Part shown: in pieces, positions 25,942 to 35,054 of the stretch
Numbering within the stretch: position 1 is the first letter of the stretch
Layout: each line of letters opens with the position of its first letter
Source of the DNA: Puniceicoccaceae bacterium K14
Lineage (GTDB): Bacteria > Verrucomicrobiota > Verrucomicrobiia > Opitutales > Opitutaceae
Reading direction: 5' to 3'
Length of the DNA stretch: 64,000 bases
Assembly (NCBI GenBank): GCA_022538095.1
Contig: JAKYXN010000018.1
Location: forward strand, 1-64,000
Made by a program: the position numbers and the translations under genes
Notes under the pieces: generated by a model
Database searches by the model: none
What the model was told of the DNA's origin: nothing
The model's input: only the letters and a program-made list of their open reading frames with translations

Positions 25942-26913
25942 TTACGATTCCTTGCGATTTTGTAGGCAATCGAGCGCTACAGCGAGCATCAAAACAGTGC
26001 CTTTAATTACCATTTGTACGAATTGACTGATGTCGAGTAAGACGAGGCCATTGCTGAGTACGCCGAGTATGAGTACTCCGGCGAGTACGTTGGAAATTTT
26101 GCCAACACCACCGGTTACGCTAACTCCTCCAAGTACGCAGGCTGTGAGGACATCAAATTCGAATCCTTTTCCTGAGAGGACTTGGCCAGAATTTGTTCTA
26201 GATAGTATTACGATTCCCGCTACGCCAGCGAAGAACCCAGATAAAGTATAGACCAAATATTTGACTCGTTTGACATCGATACCTGAAAGCTTGGCTGCTT
26301 CCTCGTTGCCACCTACGGCATAGAAGTAGCGGCCGAAGTAGGTCTTGTTTAGAATAAATCCTCCAAGCCCCATTATTACGACCATTATGATGACGGGAAT
26401 TGGTATAGGGCCGACGTATCCTTGACCAATGACGGCGAATGATTTTGCGAACCCATAGATTGGTAGACCACCGGATATCAGGTAAGCAATACCCTCGATA
26501 ATAATCATCATAGCGAGTGTTACGATGATTGGAGGCATGTTGATGTTTGCGATTATCCAGCCATTGGAAAACCCAAGTGCGGCGGACAGTGCTAATGCTA
26601 TGATGACGGCGAGGAATGGGGGCATCCCAAGGTTTACCATGAAGTAAGCGGCTACGATATTCACGAGTGTGATGACGGAGCCAACAGATAAATCGATGCC
26701 GCCCAGGAGGAGGACGAACGAGAATCCGACGGCTGCGATACCCATCATTGATACCTGACGTGCAACATTCAATAGGTTGCTGCTAACCAAAAAGTTTTCC
26801 GAGGCGATTGAAAAGAAAACGAGGAGCGCCAGAAGGACGATGTATATCCCAAATTGTTTGGCGTATTTAGAAGCTAGTTTTCCTGCTCCGTTTAGTGTAT
26901 CCGAATTGTCCAT
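25942..26913 (-). CDS. Ribose/polyol-type ABC transporter permease
   Basis: 323-aa RbsC-family inner-membrane permease with about eight to ten hydrophobic helices. The family signature segment LLGGIDLSVGSVITLVNIVAAYF (about 68-90, in two parts) and GLGGFILNKTYFGRYFYAVGGNEEAAKLSGI contain the cytoplasmic coupling region, and TACVLGGVSVTGGVGKI is near the C-terminus. It pairs with the ATPase encoded 26 nt upstream and the binding protein before that. The downstream dehydrogenase suggests a sugar alcohol substrate. Confidence 0.9.
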   Translation of the reverse strand: MDNSDTLNGAGKLASKYAKQFGIYIVLLALLVFFSIASENFLVSSNLLNVARQVSMMGIAAVGFSFVLLLGGIDLSVGSVITLVNIVAAYFMVNLGMPPFLAVIIALALSAALGFSNGWIIANINMPPIIVTLAMMIIIEGIAYLISGGLPIYGFAKSFAVIGQGYVGPIPIPVIIMVVIMGLGGFILNKTYFGRYFYAVGGNEEAAKLSGIDVKRVKYLVYTLSGFFAGVAGIVILSRTNSGQVLSGKGFEFDVLTACVLGGVSVTGGVGKISNVLAGVLILGVLSNGLVLLDISQFVQMVIKGTVLMLAVALDCLQNRKES

Positions 26914-26939
26914 TTTATAGTGTAGGGGTTTGTTGAGAG

Positions 26940-28415
26940 TTAGTTTTGCGAAGCGAAGCCCATTATCGTTTCTTGATCGAAATCGTTCCTATCCAGTTCG
27001 CCGGTGATTCGCCCTTCGCGTAAAACGAGAATGCGATCTGACATTCCCATCACTTCTTCCATTTCAGAAGAAATCATGAGCACTGCTTTTCCGTCTTCTA
27101 CAAGGCTGTTGACGAGAGCATAGATTTCCGACTTGGCTCCGACGTCGATTCCGCGAGTGGGTTCGTCGAATATCACTAAGCTTGGCTCAGTGGCGAGCCA
27201 TTTGGCGATGATGACTTTCTGCTGATTGCCTCCGCTGAGATTCTTAATTTTTTGCTCTAGATTGGGAGTCTTAATTCGAATGGCATCCTTGTAATGGACA
27301 GCTATCCGCTGTTCTTCCTTTTTGTCTCGTGTGAAAAATTTGGATATCCGTTCTATTATAGAAATACAAATGTTTCCGCGAATAGTAACATCTAATAAGG
27401 CACCAAGACGTTTTCTATCTTCGGGAACTAAAGCGATTCCATATCCGATAGCTTCTTTGGGAAGTTTTGGGTCAATTTCGTTTCCGTGTAGAGTAACGCT
27501 TCCCCCGGATTTGGATTTAACTCCAAACAAGAGTTCGGCTAATTCTGTACGACCGGCCCCGATTAAGCCTGCTAATCCTAAGACTTCGCCTCTTCTGATT
27601 TTTAGGTTGATGCCATTGACCCCGTTACCGGAGAGATTGTTTACTTCAAGAAGGATTTCGTCTGAGATGCAGTCTTTTCTGTCCGGATAGGTCTCTGTTA
27701 ATTCGCGACCGACCATGAGTGTTACGAGGTCATCTAGATTTGTGTCCGAAGTATTGATTGTTGATACCTTTTCTCCGTCACGAAGGACAGTGATGCGGTC
27801 GCATAGTTTGAAGATTTCATCCATGCGGTGTGAAATGTACACGATAGTGACGCCGGAAGCTTTTAGCTTTTCCACCATAGCATGGAGTGCTAGGGCTTCT
27901 GTTTGCGTAAGCGGTGCGGAGGGCTCGTCCATGATCAGAAGCTTGGCGTTTTGCGATATGGCTTTAGCGATTTCAACGAGTTGCTGGTATCCGATCGTTA
28001 GATTGCCAACTAATTCCCGTGGATTGATCTTGATATCGAACTGCTTGAAAATTTTGGCAGCTTCGACCTCCATTGCTTTCTGATCGATGACGAATCCTTT
28101 GCGAATTGCACGGCCAAGAAAGATATTTTCTGCCACGGTGAGTTCATCAACTAAGTTAAACTCTTGGTATATAACTCCAACGCCCATTTGCTCTGAACTT
28201 TTTGGCGTAAGGGAAGTGAACTCTTGTCCTTTTATTACGATGGTTCCCTCGTTTGGAGCGATGGCTCCGGTGCAGGTTTTAATCAATGTAGATTTACCTG
28301 CACCGTTTTCGCCCACTAACGCGTGGACTTCGCCTTCGTGGATATCTAGGCTTACGTTGTTTAATGCAACTACGCCCGGATATCGCTTTGTAATGTTTTT
28401 AAGTTGCAAGAACAT
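26940..28415 (-). CDS. Sugar ABC transporter ATPase, duplicated (RbsA-type)
   Basis: 491-aa ATPase with two ABC domains. The first has a full Walker A (VGENGAGKST, about 34-43), Q-loop IYQEFNLV and signature LTIGYQQLVEIAKAIS. The second has the variant P-loop GLIGAGRTELAELLFG and signature LSGGNQQKVIIAKWL, with Walker B LVIFDEPTRGID. The unequal pair is normal for RbsA/XylG/MglA proteins. It drives sugar or polyol import with the adjacent permease. The start is 4 nt after the binding-protein stop. Confidence 0.92.
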   Translation of the reverse strand: MFLQLKNITKRYPGVVALNNVSLDIHEGEVHALVGENGAGKSTLIKTCTGAIAPNEGTIVIKGQEFTSLTPKSSEQMGVGVIYQEFNLVDELTVAENIFLGRAIRKGFVIDQKAMEVEAAKIFKQFDIKINPRELVGNLTIGYQQLVEIAKAISQNAKLLIMDEPSAPLTQTEALALHAMVEKLKASGVTIVYISHRMDEIFKLCDRITVLRDGEKVSTINTSDTNLDDLVTLMVGRELTETYPDRKDCISDEILLEVNNLSGNGVNGINLKIRRGEVLGLAGLIGAGRTELAELLFGVKSKSGGSVTLHGNEIDPKLPKEAIGYGIALVPEDRKRLGALLDVTIRGNICISIIERISKFFTRDKKEEQRIAVHYKDAIRIKTPNLEQKIKNLSGGNQQKVIIAKWLATEPSLVIFDEPTRGIDVGAKSEIYALVNSLVEDGKAVLMISSEMEEVMGMSDRILVLREGRITGELDRNDFDQETIMGFASQN

Positions 28416-28419
28416 ATGC

Positions 28420-29382
28420 TTAGCGGTTGGCCGTGTAGTATTTGTCTACGTTTTCTGCTGTAACCGGAATTACATTACGGTATACTCTCGCTGGAACTTC
28501 TACTCCTGTCGCAAGTTTTTCGACGAATCCGTATACTTGTGTGGCTACATCTTCATCTGTACCGGTGACGATCATACTCATTTTTACGGCTTCACCGTTT
28601 TTGATTGCGTCTAGCTCTGGCTTAGTGGCATCAACCGCGAATACTCCAAAGTCTGGTGCGTTTTTCCCGGCAGCTTTAGCAGCTTCGTTTGCTCCGATTG
28701 ATCCACCTCCTCCGATGCAAGCAACTACCTTCACATCAGGGTTTGATTGGAAAATGGTTTCCATTTTTGTAATGCCTTCATCTGGGTTGATGGCACTTGT
28801 TTCCGCAATGATCTTAGCATTTGGAGCGTATTTTGTGATTGAGTCACGAATACCATTTCCTCTGGCGAGAAGAACGGGGAGCTGTGGGTAGTTGAGAATC
28901 GCAACTTCGGTAGTTCCTCCATGTTTGGAATTGATGAAGTTCGATGCTTCTTTACCGACTTGGTATCCGAGGTCGTAGTTGTCAATCAACCACCGAACAT
29001 CAGCATTTTCAATGTCATCATCCCAAGCGAGAATTTTTACGCCACGCGACATCGCTTCTTTGCAAGCGTTTTCGATTCCTGCTGGATCTGCGGGGTGAAC
29101 GATGATAACATCTACGCCACGTGCGACGAAGTTTTCAATTTGCATGATCTGCTTGGAGACATTGCTTTCACAAGCTACGTAACTCATTTTGGCTCCGTTT
29201 GCTTCAGCCTTCGTTTGAATAGCTTTACAGTAACCAGACCAAGTGGGGTTGCTGAGGTCTTGAACGGTCATGCCGATCTTTATTTGATCGTTGCCGGCGT
29301 CTGTGTTGTCTTTGTTTCCGCTGCATCCGGTGAATGCGAAGGTAGCGACTAAGACTAATAATCCTATTAGTTTGTTTTTCAT
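28420..29382 (-). CDS. Sugar/polyol-binding lipoprotein (RbsB-type)
   Basis: About 320-aa periplasmic binding lipoprotein. The ATG at 29382 is preferred over a GTG at 29415 because it gives a compact signal ending in the lipobox FTGCSGN. The mature region starts IKIGMTVQDLSNPTWSGYCK and has IIVHPADPAGIENACKEA, features of the ribose/galactose-type binding family. It delivers substrate to the permease. It is the first transporter gene, 93 nt downstream of the fructokinase start gap, so it may have its own ribosome site or promoter. The ligand is inferred from the dehydrogenase to be a hexitol or pentitol. Confidence 0.88.
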   Translation of the reverse strand: MKNKLIGLLVLVATFAFTGCSGNKDNTDAGNDQIKIGMTVQDLSNPTWSGYCKAIQTKAEANGAKMSYVACESNVSKQIMQIENFVARGVDVIIVHPADPAGIENACKEAMSRGVKILAWDDDIENADVRWLIDNYDLGYQVGKEASNFINSKHGGTTEVAILNYPQLPVLLARGNGIRDSITKYAPNAKIIAETSAINPDEGITKMETIFQSNPDVKVVACIGGGGSIGANEAAKAAGKNAPDFGVFAVDATKPELDAIKNGEAVKMSMIVTGTDEDVATQVYGFVEKLATGVEVPARVYRNVIPVTAENVDKYYTANR

Positions 29383-29474
29383 AGTGTAGTGTATCAGTTT
29401 TGGGTTAAATTTCACCTTATAAGGGGAAATTTTTTGAATTTATGCCATTCGGGGTACGGCATGATGGAATAGAT

Positions 29475-30416
29475 TTAGTGGACTTCGGTTTGAAGAAGTT
29501 CTGCGGGAAGTTTAGGGGTAGCGCCTTTTTCGGTACAGACATAGCCTGCAACTAGGTTGGCGTAGAGGTTTACTCTTTTTAGGGGCCAACCTCTTAGGAG
29601 GCCCGTACAAAGAGCTGCGGTAAACGAGTCGCCGGCGCCGACAGAGTCAGTGGCGTCGACATTGAAGCCATCTGAAACATCAGTTTCAGCGACACCGTTC
29701 AAAATGCTTCCGTCTCCACCGCGAGTGTAGGCAATGAGATCCAGAGCGAATTTTTCTCTGAGAAGGGTGAGTTGGCTATCGATAGAACCGGAGAGAGAAA
29801 AATAGTCTGCCAGAGTAGGGAGCTCTTCGTCGCTCACCTTTAAGACGTTAGCGATTTGAAGTGAATCGCTTATTGTTTCACAGTTATAAAAATTTTGGCG
29901 TAAGTTTACGTCGAAGATGCGTAGCGCTTTTTCTGGAGTCGCTTTGACGAATGCTTGGATCGCGGCCCGTGAGGGGGCAGATCTTTGACCGAGTGATCCA
30001 AAGCAAATTGCATCTACAGTTGTCGCAAATTGGCGAAGCTCAGAAGTGAGGCTGATTTTGTCCCATGCCACTGAGCTGGGAAATTGGTAAGTTGGTTTTC
30101 CATCATCATCGAGCTGGACGTCAACCGACCCGGTGGGGCTATCGTCGTCACGCGAGATGTGCGAAGTGTCGACTCCCATCTCCTTAAGTTCGATTAGCGC
30201 TTGATCGCCCAATTCATCATAACCGACACAACTCACAACACTAGAATTAGCTCCCATTTGCTTGCAGTGGAATGCGAAGTTTGCAGGGGCTCCACCTAGC
30301 TGGCGGTTATCTGGGAAAATGTCCCATAGAACTTCGCCTAGCCCGGCTATGATGTACCGAGGCTCTGCGTCTTCGTTCTTTGATTTGTTTTCGGGGCTTA
30401 TCATTTTTGACGGCAT
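29475..30416 (-). CDS. PfkB family fructokinase
   Basis: 313-aa sugar kinase of the ribokinase/PfkB family. It has GLGEVLWDIFPDNRQLGGAPANFAFH (in two parts; GGAPANFA is the substrate-binding turn), a lid region, and the ATP/catalytic motif DATDSVGAGDSFTAAL near the C-terminus with the anion-hole GAGD. The GEVLWD start is typical of bacterial fructokinases. It would convert fructose from the polyol dehydrogenase to fructose-6-phosphate. It is the first gene of the minus-strand operon, divergent from the regulator. Confidence 0.88.
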   Translation of the reverse strand: MPSKMISPENKSKNEDAEPRYIIAGLGEVLWDIFPDNRQLGGAPANFAFHCKQMGANSSVVSCVGYDELGDQALIELKEMGVDTSHISRDDDSPTGSVDVQLDDDGKPTYQFPSSVAWDKISLTSELRQFATTVDAICFGSLGQRSAPSRAAIQAFVKATPEKALRIFDVNLRQNFYNCETISDSLQIANVLKVSDEELPTLADYFSLSGSIDSQLTLLREKFALDLIAYTRGGDGSILNGVAETDVSDGFNVDATDSVGAGDSFTAALCTGLLRGWPLKRVNLYANLVAGYVCTEKGATPKLPAELLQTEVH

Positions 30417-30439
30417 TAACTTGTCATATTGATATAGTT

Positions 30440-30462
30440 ATGTAAAGTGATTTTGTTTACAT
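30440..30462. promoter_or_regulatory. Candidate operator of polyol operon
   Basis: ATGTAAA (30440-30446) and TTTACAT (30456-30462) form a perfect 7-bp inverted repeat around a 9-nt spacer, midway between the divergent fructokinase and regulator genes. A GntR/LacI hybrid regulator encoded 40 nt away is the obvious candidate to bind it. Confidence 0.5.
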
Positions 30463-30502
30463 TAAGTATTGCATAACATTACATTTAGTTAACAAATGAT
30501 TC

Positions 30503-31603
30503 ATGAGTTCTTCAAAACCAACATACTTACAAATTTTTGATGAAGTTAAAAAAAATATCAGAAATAGAAATTTGAGTCCTGGCGATATGCTGCCGACGGA
30601 CAATGAATTGGCTGAACGCTACGGCGTATCACGTCCAACAGTGGCGAAAGCCCTAGGGCTTCTTAGTAAAGAGAAGCTAATAATCAGGCGTCCGGGTTTT
30701 GGGACTCAGGTCTTGGCTCCTGGCAAATCAGATCTCACTGTTGGTTTGCTCATGCCTCATATGCATGAAACTGAAATTTTTGAGCCAATATGCTCTAGCA
30801 TAACAGAAACGGCGAATCTGGATGGAATGCAGATCGTGCATCCTTCGGAATTGAATTTACGGAACGATAGTCGAGCGATAGCCGAAGCGCTTACACAGAA
30901 GTTTATAGATTTAAAGGTGCACGGTGTTTTTTTCACGCCTGTGGAGCATTTGGATGATCATCAGGAAGAGTTTAACCTTTCCATTTTGGAGAGACTCCAT
31001 GAGGCCGGGATTCGGGTGGTTTTAATCGATCGCGATGTGTATCCCTGGCCCCGTCGGACGCCTTATGATTTAATCGGGATCGATAATATAGAGGCGGGTT
31101 ACGTAATGACCAATCACTTGATACAAAATGGCTGCCGCAACCTTGCCTTTGTAACTGAGGGGAACCCTGCGATGACTGTTCAACAAAGAATTATCGGAAG
31201 CCGTGAAGCTCATGTTCAGAATGGGTTGCGAGCTCGTGATCTCTCTATGATGGAATGTGACTTGCGTGCTCAGGAGCAGGTGGCGAAGCAACTTATAGAG
31301 AGTAAAATTGATGGAGTCATGTGCGCCAATGATGCCACAGCGGCACCTTTGTTGAGAGCTCTTTTGAACCTCGGAGTTGAGATCCCAAAAGATATGAAAG
31401 TTTGTGGAATTGACGATGTAAAGTACGCCTCATTATTAAGTATTCCCCTCTCTAGCTATCACCAGCCGTGTAAGGACCTTGGTAAAATCGCAGCGAAGAC
31501 AATGATGGATCGAATATTATCCCCTGATCGCCCGCCTCACCGAGTCACTCTAAGTGGAGATATCATGGTTCGCAGTTCATCTTGCATCGAAGAGTCTCGT
31601 TAA
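30503..31603 (+). CDS. GntR-LacI hybrid transcriptional regulator
   Basis: 366-aa cytosolic regulator. The N-terminal winged helix (about 5-72) is GntR-type: YLQIFDEVKKNIRNRNLSPGD, LPTDNELAERYGVSRPTVAKAL, and a wing IIRRPGFGTQVL. The rest is a LacI/periplasmic-binding-like sensor with TVGLLMPHM, GVMCANDATAAPLLRALLNLG and the usual IPLSSYHQPCKDLGKIAA. This AraR-like arrangement is common in sugar operon repressors. It is divergent from the fructokinase/ABC/dehydrogenase operon with an inverted repeat in between, so it most likely represses that operon until its sugar ligand appears. Confidence 0.88.
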   Translation: MSSSKPTYLQIFDEVKKNIRNRNLSPGDMLPTDNELAERYGVSRPTVAKALGLLSKEKLIIRRPGFGTQVLAPGKSDLTVGLLMPHMHETEIFEPICSSITETANLDGMQIVHPSELNLRNDSRAIAEALTQKFIDLKVHGVFFTPVEHLDDHQEEFNLSILERLHEAGIRVVLIDRDVYPWPRRTPYDLIGIDNIEAGYVMTNHLIQNGCRNLAFVTEGNPAMTVQQRIIGSREAHVQNGLRARDLSMMECDLRAQEQVAKQLIESKIDGVMCANDATAAPLLRALLNLGVEIPKDMKVCGIDDVKYASLLSIPLSSYHQPCKDLGKIAAKTMMDRILSPDRPPHRVTLSGDIMVRSSSCIEESR

Positions 31604-31979
31604 ATTGAGGGTGCGCTCAGATGAGCATTTGAAGGTGGAGAACGCTCAGTGAGAACAGGGCGCGTCGATGTATCCAAAATTACCTAGAATGATAATTTTC
31701 TGCCGAAAAAATAGGTTTTGGAACGAGTTTAAAAACATAAGACGGCAATCAGTAAGAAGGAACGGGTAGGGGGAGCGGAATAATAAAGTATGAGTCAATG
31801 GCGAGGCAACTTATTCCTCTACAATGACGATATATATTATGACTGGTAATCTTAGCTTCCGATTTTGGGTGACAGATTTGATGTATCTGCGGTAGTTATC
31901 AATCAATCCCTTCAATGCGAATTTATCTTAACCCTAAGTCTGACTATTTTGTCTGATAGTTTAATTATCTGAACCATTT
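31604..31979. other. Intergenic region before hflK
   Basis: About 375 nt without a credible gene. Near the hflK end a direct repeat GTCTGA occurs twice 13 nt apart (ending about 25 nt before the start). It presumably holds the hflKC promoter. No hairpin terminator was recognised. Confidence 0.4.
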
Positions 31980-32966
31980 ATGAGTAAACAAATTCAAATC
32001 GATTTGCCCGATGGCTTAAAAGACCTGAAGGGCACAATAGGCTCCTTGGTCACTATCCTCTTGATAATGCTAGTTATCGTGGGAGGTTTCACTAGTTTTT
32101 ACACGGTTCCTGCTGAATCCCAAGGAGTTGTGCTACGTTTTGGGAAATATGTACGTACGAGCCCAGCGGGACTTCATTTTAAGTTACCGTTTGGCATCGA
32201 GCAAAAATATGTTTTGCCGGTTGAAAGGCAGTTACAGCTTGAGTTCGGTTTTGGGACGCCTGGTGGGACCAATCCGGCTCAATTTTCAAACTCGCGAGCC
32301 GGCCAGCTCGAAGAGCGAAACATGGTGACGGGCGATTTGAATGCAGCGACAGTGGAGTGGACCGTCCAATATCGAATTGCAGACCCACGAGCATTCTTGT
32401 TTGAGGTGCGTAATCCAGAGGAGGCAATGCGCCACATCTCGGAGTCGGTAATGCGAGCTGTTGTGGGTGACCGCACGGTAGACGAGGTTATTACGATCGG
32501 TCGCCAAGAAATCGAAAGCGAGTCTTTGGTGAAGATGCAGGAAGTCGCAAATTTGTACAACCTAGGGCTAAGTATCGACCAAGTACAGTTAAAGGATGTG
32601 AATCCTCCTGAGTTGGTTAGGCCTTCGTTCAATGAAGTGAACGAAGCTCAGCAGCAACGTGAGAAGTTGATTAACATCGCAAAAGGGGAATACAACAAGG
32701 TGATCCCACGAGCTCGCGGTCGAGCAGACCAAAAAATTCAAGCGGCGGAAGGTTACGCCTTGAAGCGTGTAAATGAAGCAGAGGGTGATGTCGCTCTATT
32801 CAATGCGGTTTTTGAGGAATACTTAAAGGCTCCTGAGGTGACCAAGCGTCGCATGTATTTGGAGACGATGCAAAAGGTCCTACCTGGTATAGAAGGTAAA
32901 GTGATTATGGATTCGGAAACGACGCAGATCCTGCCATTTATGCAGATTGCGGCTGAAAAGAAATAA
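31980..32966 (+). CDS. hflK: FtsH protease modulator HflK
   Basis: 328-aa SPFH/band-7 membrane protein: one N-terminal transmembrane helix (about 20-42), then YTVPAESQGVVLRFGKYVRTSPAGLHFKLPF (in two parts), the hallmark HflK start of the SPFH domain. A coiled-coil region rich in Glu/Ala/Gln follows (NEVNEAQQQREKLINIAKGEYNK...). With HflC it forms a periplasmic complex that cages and modulates the FtsH protease. hflC follows with an 18-nt gap. Length is slightly below E. coli HflK, which has a longer Gly/Gln-rich N-terminus. Confidence 0.95.
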   Translation: MSKQIQIDLPDGLKDLKGTIGSLVTILLIMLVIVGGFTSFYTVPAESQGVVLRFGKYVRTSPAGLHFKLPFGIEQKYVLPVERQLQLEFGFGTPGGTNPAQFSNSRAGQLEERNMVTGDLNAATVEWTVQYRIADPRAFLFEVRNPEEAMRHISESVMRAVVGDRTVDEVITIGRQEIESESLVKMQEVANLYNLGLSIDQVQLKDVNPPELVRPSFNEVNEAQQQREKLINIAKGEYNKVIPRARGRADQKIQAAEGYALKRVNEAEGDVALFNAVFEEYLKAPEVTKRRMYLETMQKVLPGIEGKVIMDSETTQILPFMQIAAEKK

Positions 32967-32984
32967 TTGATTGAGAAAAACATT

Positions 32985-33932
32985 ATGAAACCAATCGCAC
33001 AATTTTTGAGTATTATTATTTTAGTAGTTGGCATCGTCGTCATCTATAAATCTGCCTACGTCGTGTACGAAGCCGAACAGGTTTTGATCACACAATTTGG
33101 CAAGCCTGTGGGCGAAGCTGTAACGGAGGCTGGGCTTTATTTCAAAGTACCCTTTGTCCAAGAGAAGAATGTTATGGATAAGCGCGTATTGAATTGGGAT
33201 GGACGTCCCAATGAAATGTCTACCAAGGAGAAAACCTATATTACGGTGGATACCTATGGACGTTGGCGTATTTCCGACGCGAAGCAGTATTTTCTTCGCT
33301 TGAGTAATGAGCGGAGCGCTCAATCTCGTATCGATAATATTCTAGGTTCGGAAACACGAAGCGCAATTGCGAATCATGAGTTGATCGAAGTGATCCGTAC
33401 GGAAATAGATCGCGAACCGAAAAATCTTGAAGAAGTGGAAGGCGCAATTGGGCAGCTCGGAAAGATAGAGAAGGGGCGTAGCAAAATTGAGGAAGAGATA
33501 TTGGCGAATGCGGCTCCAAAGTTAGTCGAATTTGGTATCGAACTTTTGGATGTTCGCTTTAAACGAATTAATTACCAAGAGAGCGTTAGGCGCCAGATTT
33601 ACGAGCGCATGATTTCGGAACGTCAACAAATTGCTGAGCGATTCCGCTCTGAAGGAGCGGGAGAAGCGGCAAAGATAACGGGTAGCCGTGAACGTGAATT
33701 GCAGAAGATCGAATCGGAAGCTTATCGCACAGTCCAGGAAATCCAAGGTGATGCGGATGCGAAAGCGACAGAGATTTACGCTGACGCCTATAATAAGTCG
33801 CCTGAAGCGGTGAAATTCTACGAATTCAAAATGTCAATGGAGGGGTACGAAACGATTCTTTCTGAGGATACTACTCTGGTTCTGACAACCGACAGCGATT
33901 TGTTCAAGTACCTTAAGGGAGCCGATCAGTAG
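32985..33932 (+). CDS. hflC: FtsH protease modulator HflC
   Basis: About 315-aa SPFH protein, partner of HflK. A single N-terminal helix (FLSIIILVVGIVVIYKSAYVV) is followed by YEAEQVLITQFGKPVGEAVTEAGLYFKVPF (in two parts) and the strongly conserved RVLNWDGRPNEMSTKEKTYITVD. The coiled-coil SERQQIAERFRSEGAGEAAKI is typical of HflC. The ATG at 32985 is preferred; a TTG at 32967 directly abuts the hflK stop and would add six residues. A GH-like gene begins 8 nt after its stop. Confidence 0.95.
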   Translation: MKPIAQFLSIIILVVGIVVIYKSAYVVYEAEQVLITQFGKPVGEAVTEAGLYFKVPFVQEKNVMDKRVLNWDGRPNEMSTKEKTYITVDTYGRWRISDAKQYFLRLSNERSAQSRIDNILGSETRSAIANHELIEVIRTEIDREPKNLEEVEGAIGQLGKIEKGRSKIEEEILANAAPKLVEFGIELLDVRFKRINYQESVRRQIYERMISERQQIAERFRSEGAGEAAKITGSRERELQKIESEAYRTVQEIQGDADAKATEIYADAYNKSPEAVKFYEFKMSMEGYETILSEDTTLVLTTDSDLFKYLKGADQ

Positions 33933-33939
33933 TATATAA

Positions 33940-34965
33940 ATGGGGCTCCCGATCGTATCAATTGTTGGAGACGCCTTTCAGATAAACGGCCAGCCTACCT
34001 ATGCTGGTCGTTATTGGGAGGGAAACAAGATAGAGGGACTTTTGTTGAATTCTCGAATGGTGCAAGGCGTCTTCGATGATGAAAATCCTGATACACGAGA
34101 TCTCTTCAAGTACTCTGATACGAGAACGTGGGACCCAAATCGAAATACCGATGAGTTTGTGGCCGCGATGGATTCTTGGGTATCGTATGGTCTCAACTGC
34201 TTTACGCTCAATCTTCAGGGAGGGAGCCCTACGGGCTACGGAAATGCTGAATGGCTAAATTCAGCATTTACCTCCGACGGCTCGCTCAAACCAGCTTATG
34301 TTGAGCGCTTAAATCGTATTCTGGCAAAAGCGGAGGAATTGGATATGGTTGTTATCCTCGGCCTTTATTACTTCGGACAGGATCAACATTTGGAAGACGA
34401 AGCGGCCGTGGTAAGAGGTGTGGATGAGGTAGTGAATTGGGTATTGGTGGAAGGATATCGCAATGTCATGATCGAAATTTGTAACGAGTGTGATATACCA
34501 GAATACACCCATGAGGTCCTAAGGCCTTCCCGCGTTCATGAGCTGATCGAGCGAGTAAAGTGCTATGAAGTGGATGGTCAGCGTTTGCTCGCAAGCGTAA
34601 GCTTTCGAGGAGGGGCTATTCCTACAGCCAAGGTTGTGGCGTCGGCAGATTTTATTTTGCTGCATGGGAACGATGTCGAGGATACAGAGTTCATAAAGGA
34701 AATGGTTGTTCAAACAAAGGCGATCTCTGGCTATAGAGGGCAGCCAATAGTTTTTAACGAAGACGACCACTACGATTATGATAAGCCTGAGTCTAATTTT
34801 CGTAGTGCCATCGAATCGTACGCCTCTTGGGGGTATTTTGACTATCGCCGCTCGAATGAAAAAGATATTTCAATTGGGTATCAATCAGTGCCCGTAGATT
34901 GGGGTGTTAATGATTCCAGAAAGAGAGCGTTTTTTGAATACGTAAAAGTAATAGCTGGTTTGTAA
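33940..34965 (+). CDS. Cytosolic GH5/GH-A clan-like TIM-barrel protein
   Basis: 341 aa with no signal peptide. The layout is that of a clan GH-A glycosidase: an N-terminal DAFQINGQPTYAGRYWEGN, an Asn-Glu pair after strand 4 (IEICNECDIP, Glu183 as candidate acid/base) and a second Glu after strand 7 (IVFNEDDHYDYD, Glu274 as candidate nucleophile). It fits cellulase/GH5-like or related hypothetical glycosidases, but I do not recognise the exact family. It begins 8 nt after hflC, an odd partner for a membrane protease modulator, and has no secretion signal, so a cytosolic oligosaccharide or glycoside substrate is implied. Catalytic assignments are inference. Confidence 0.6.
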   Translation: MGLPIVSIVGDAFQINGQPTYAGRYWEGNKIEGLLLNSRMVQGVFDDENPDTRDLFKYSDTRTWDPNRNTDEFVAAMDSWVSYGLNCFTLNLQGGSPTGYGNAEWLNSAFTSDGSLKPAYVERLNRILAKAEELDMVVILGLYYFGQDQHLEDEAAVVRGVDEVVNWVLVEGYRNVMIEICNECDIPEYTHEVLRPSRVHELIERVKCYEVDGQRLLASVSFRGGAIPTAKVVASADFILLHGNDVEDTEFIKEMVVQTKAISGYRGQPIVFNEDDHYDYDKPESNFRSAIESYASWGYFDYRRSNEKDISIGYQSVPVDWGVNDSRKRAFFEYVKVIAGL

Positions 34966-35054
34966 TTTTGCTGGGTGTGCAAACGCATGCCAAACCGTAT
35001 CTCGATAAATCCTGATTAAGGCTATTGAGAATCAGAGTAAACGGTGGAAACTAT

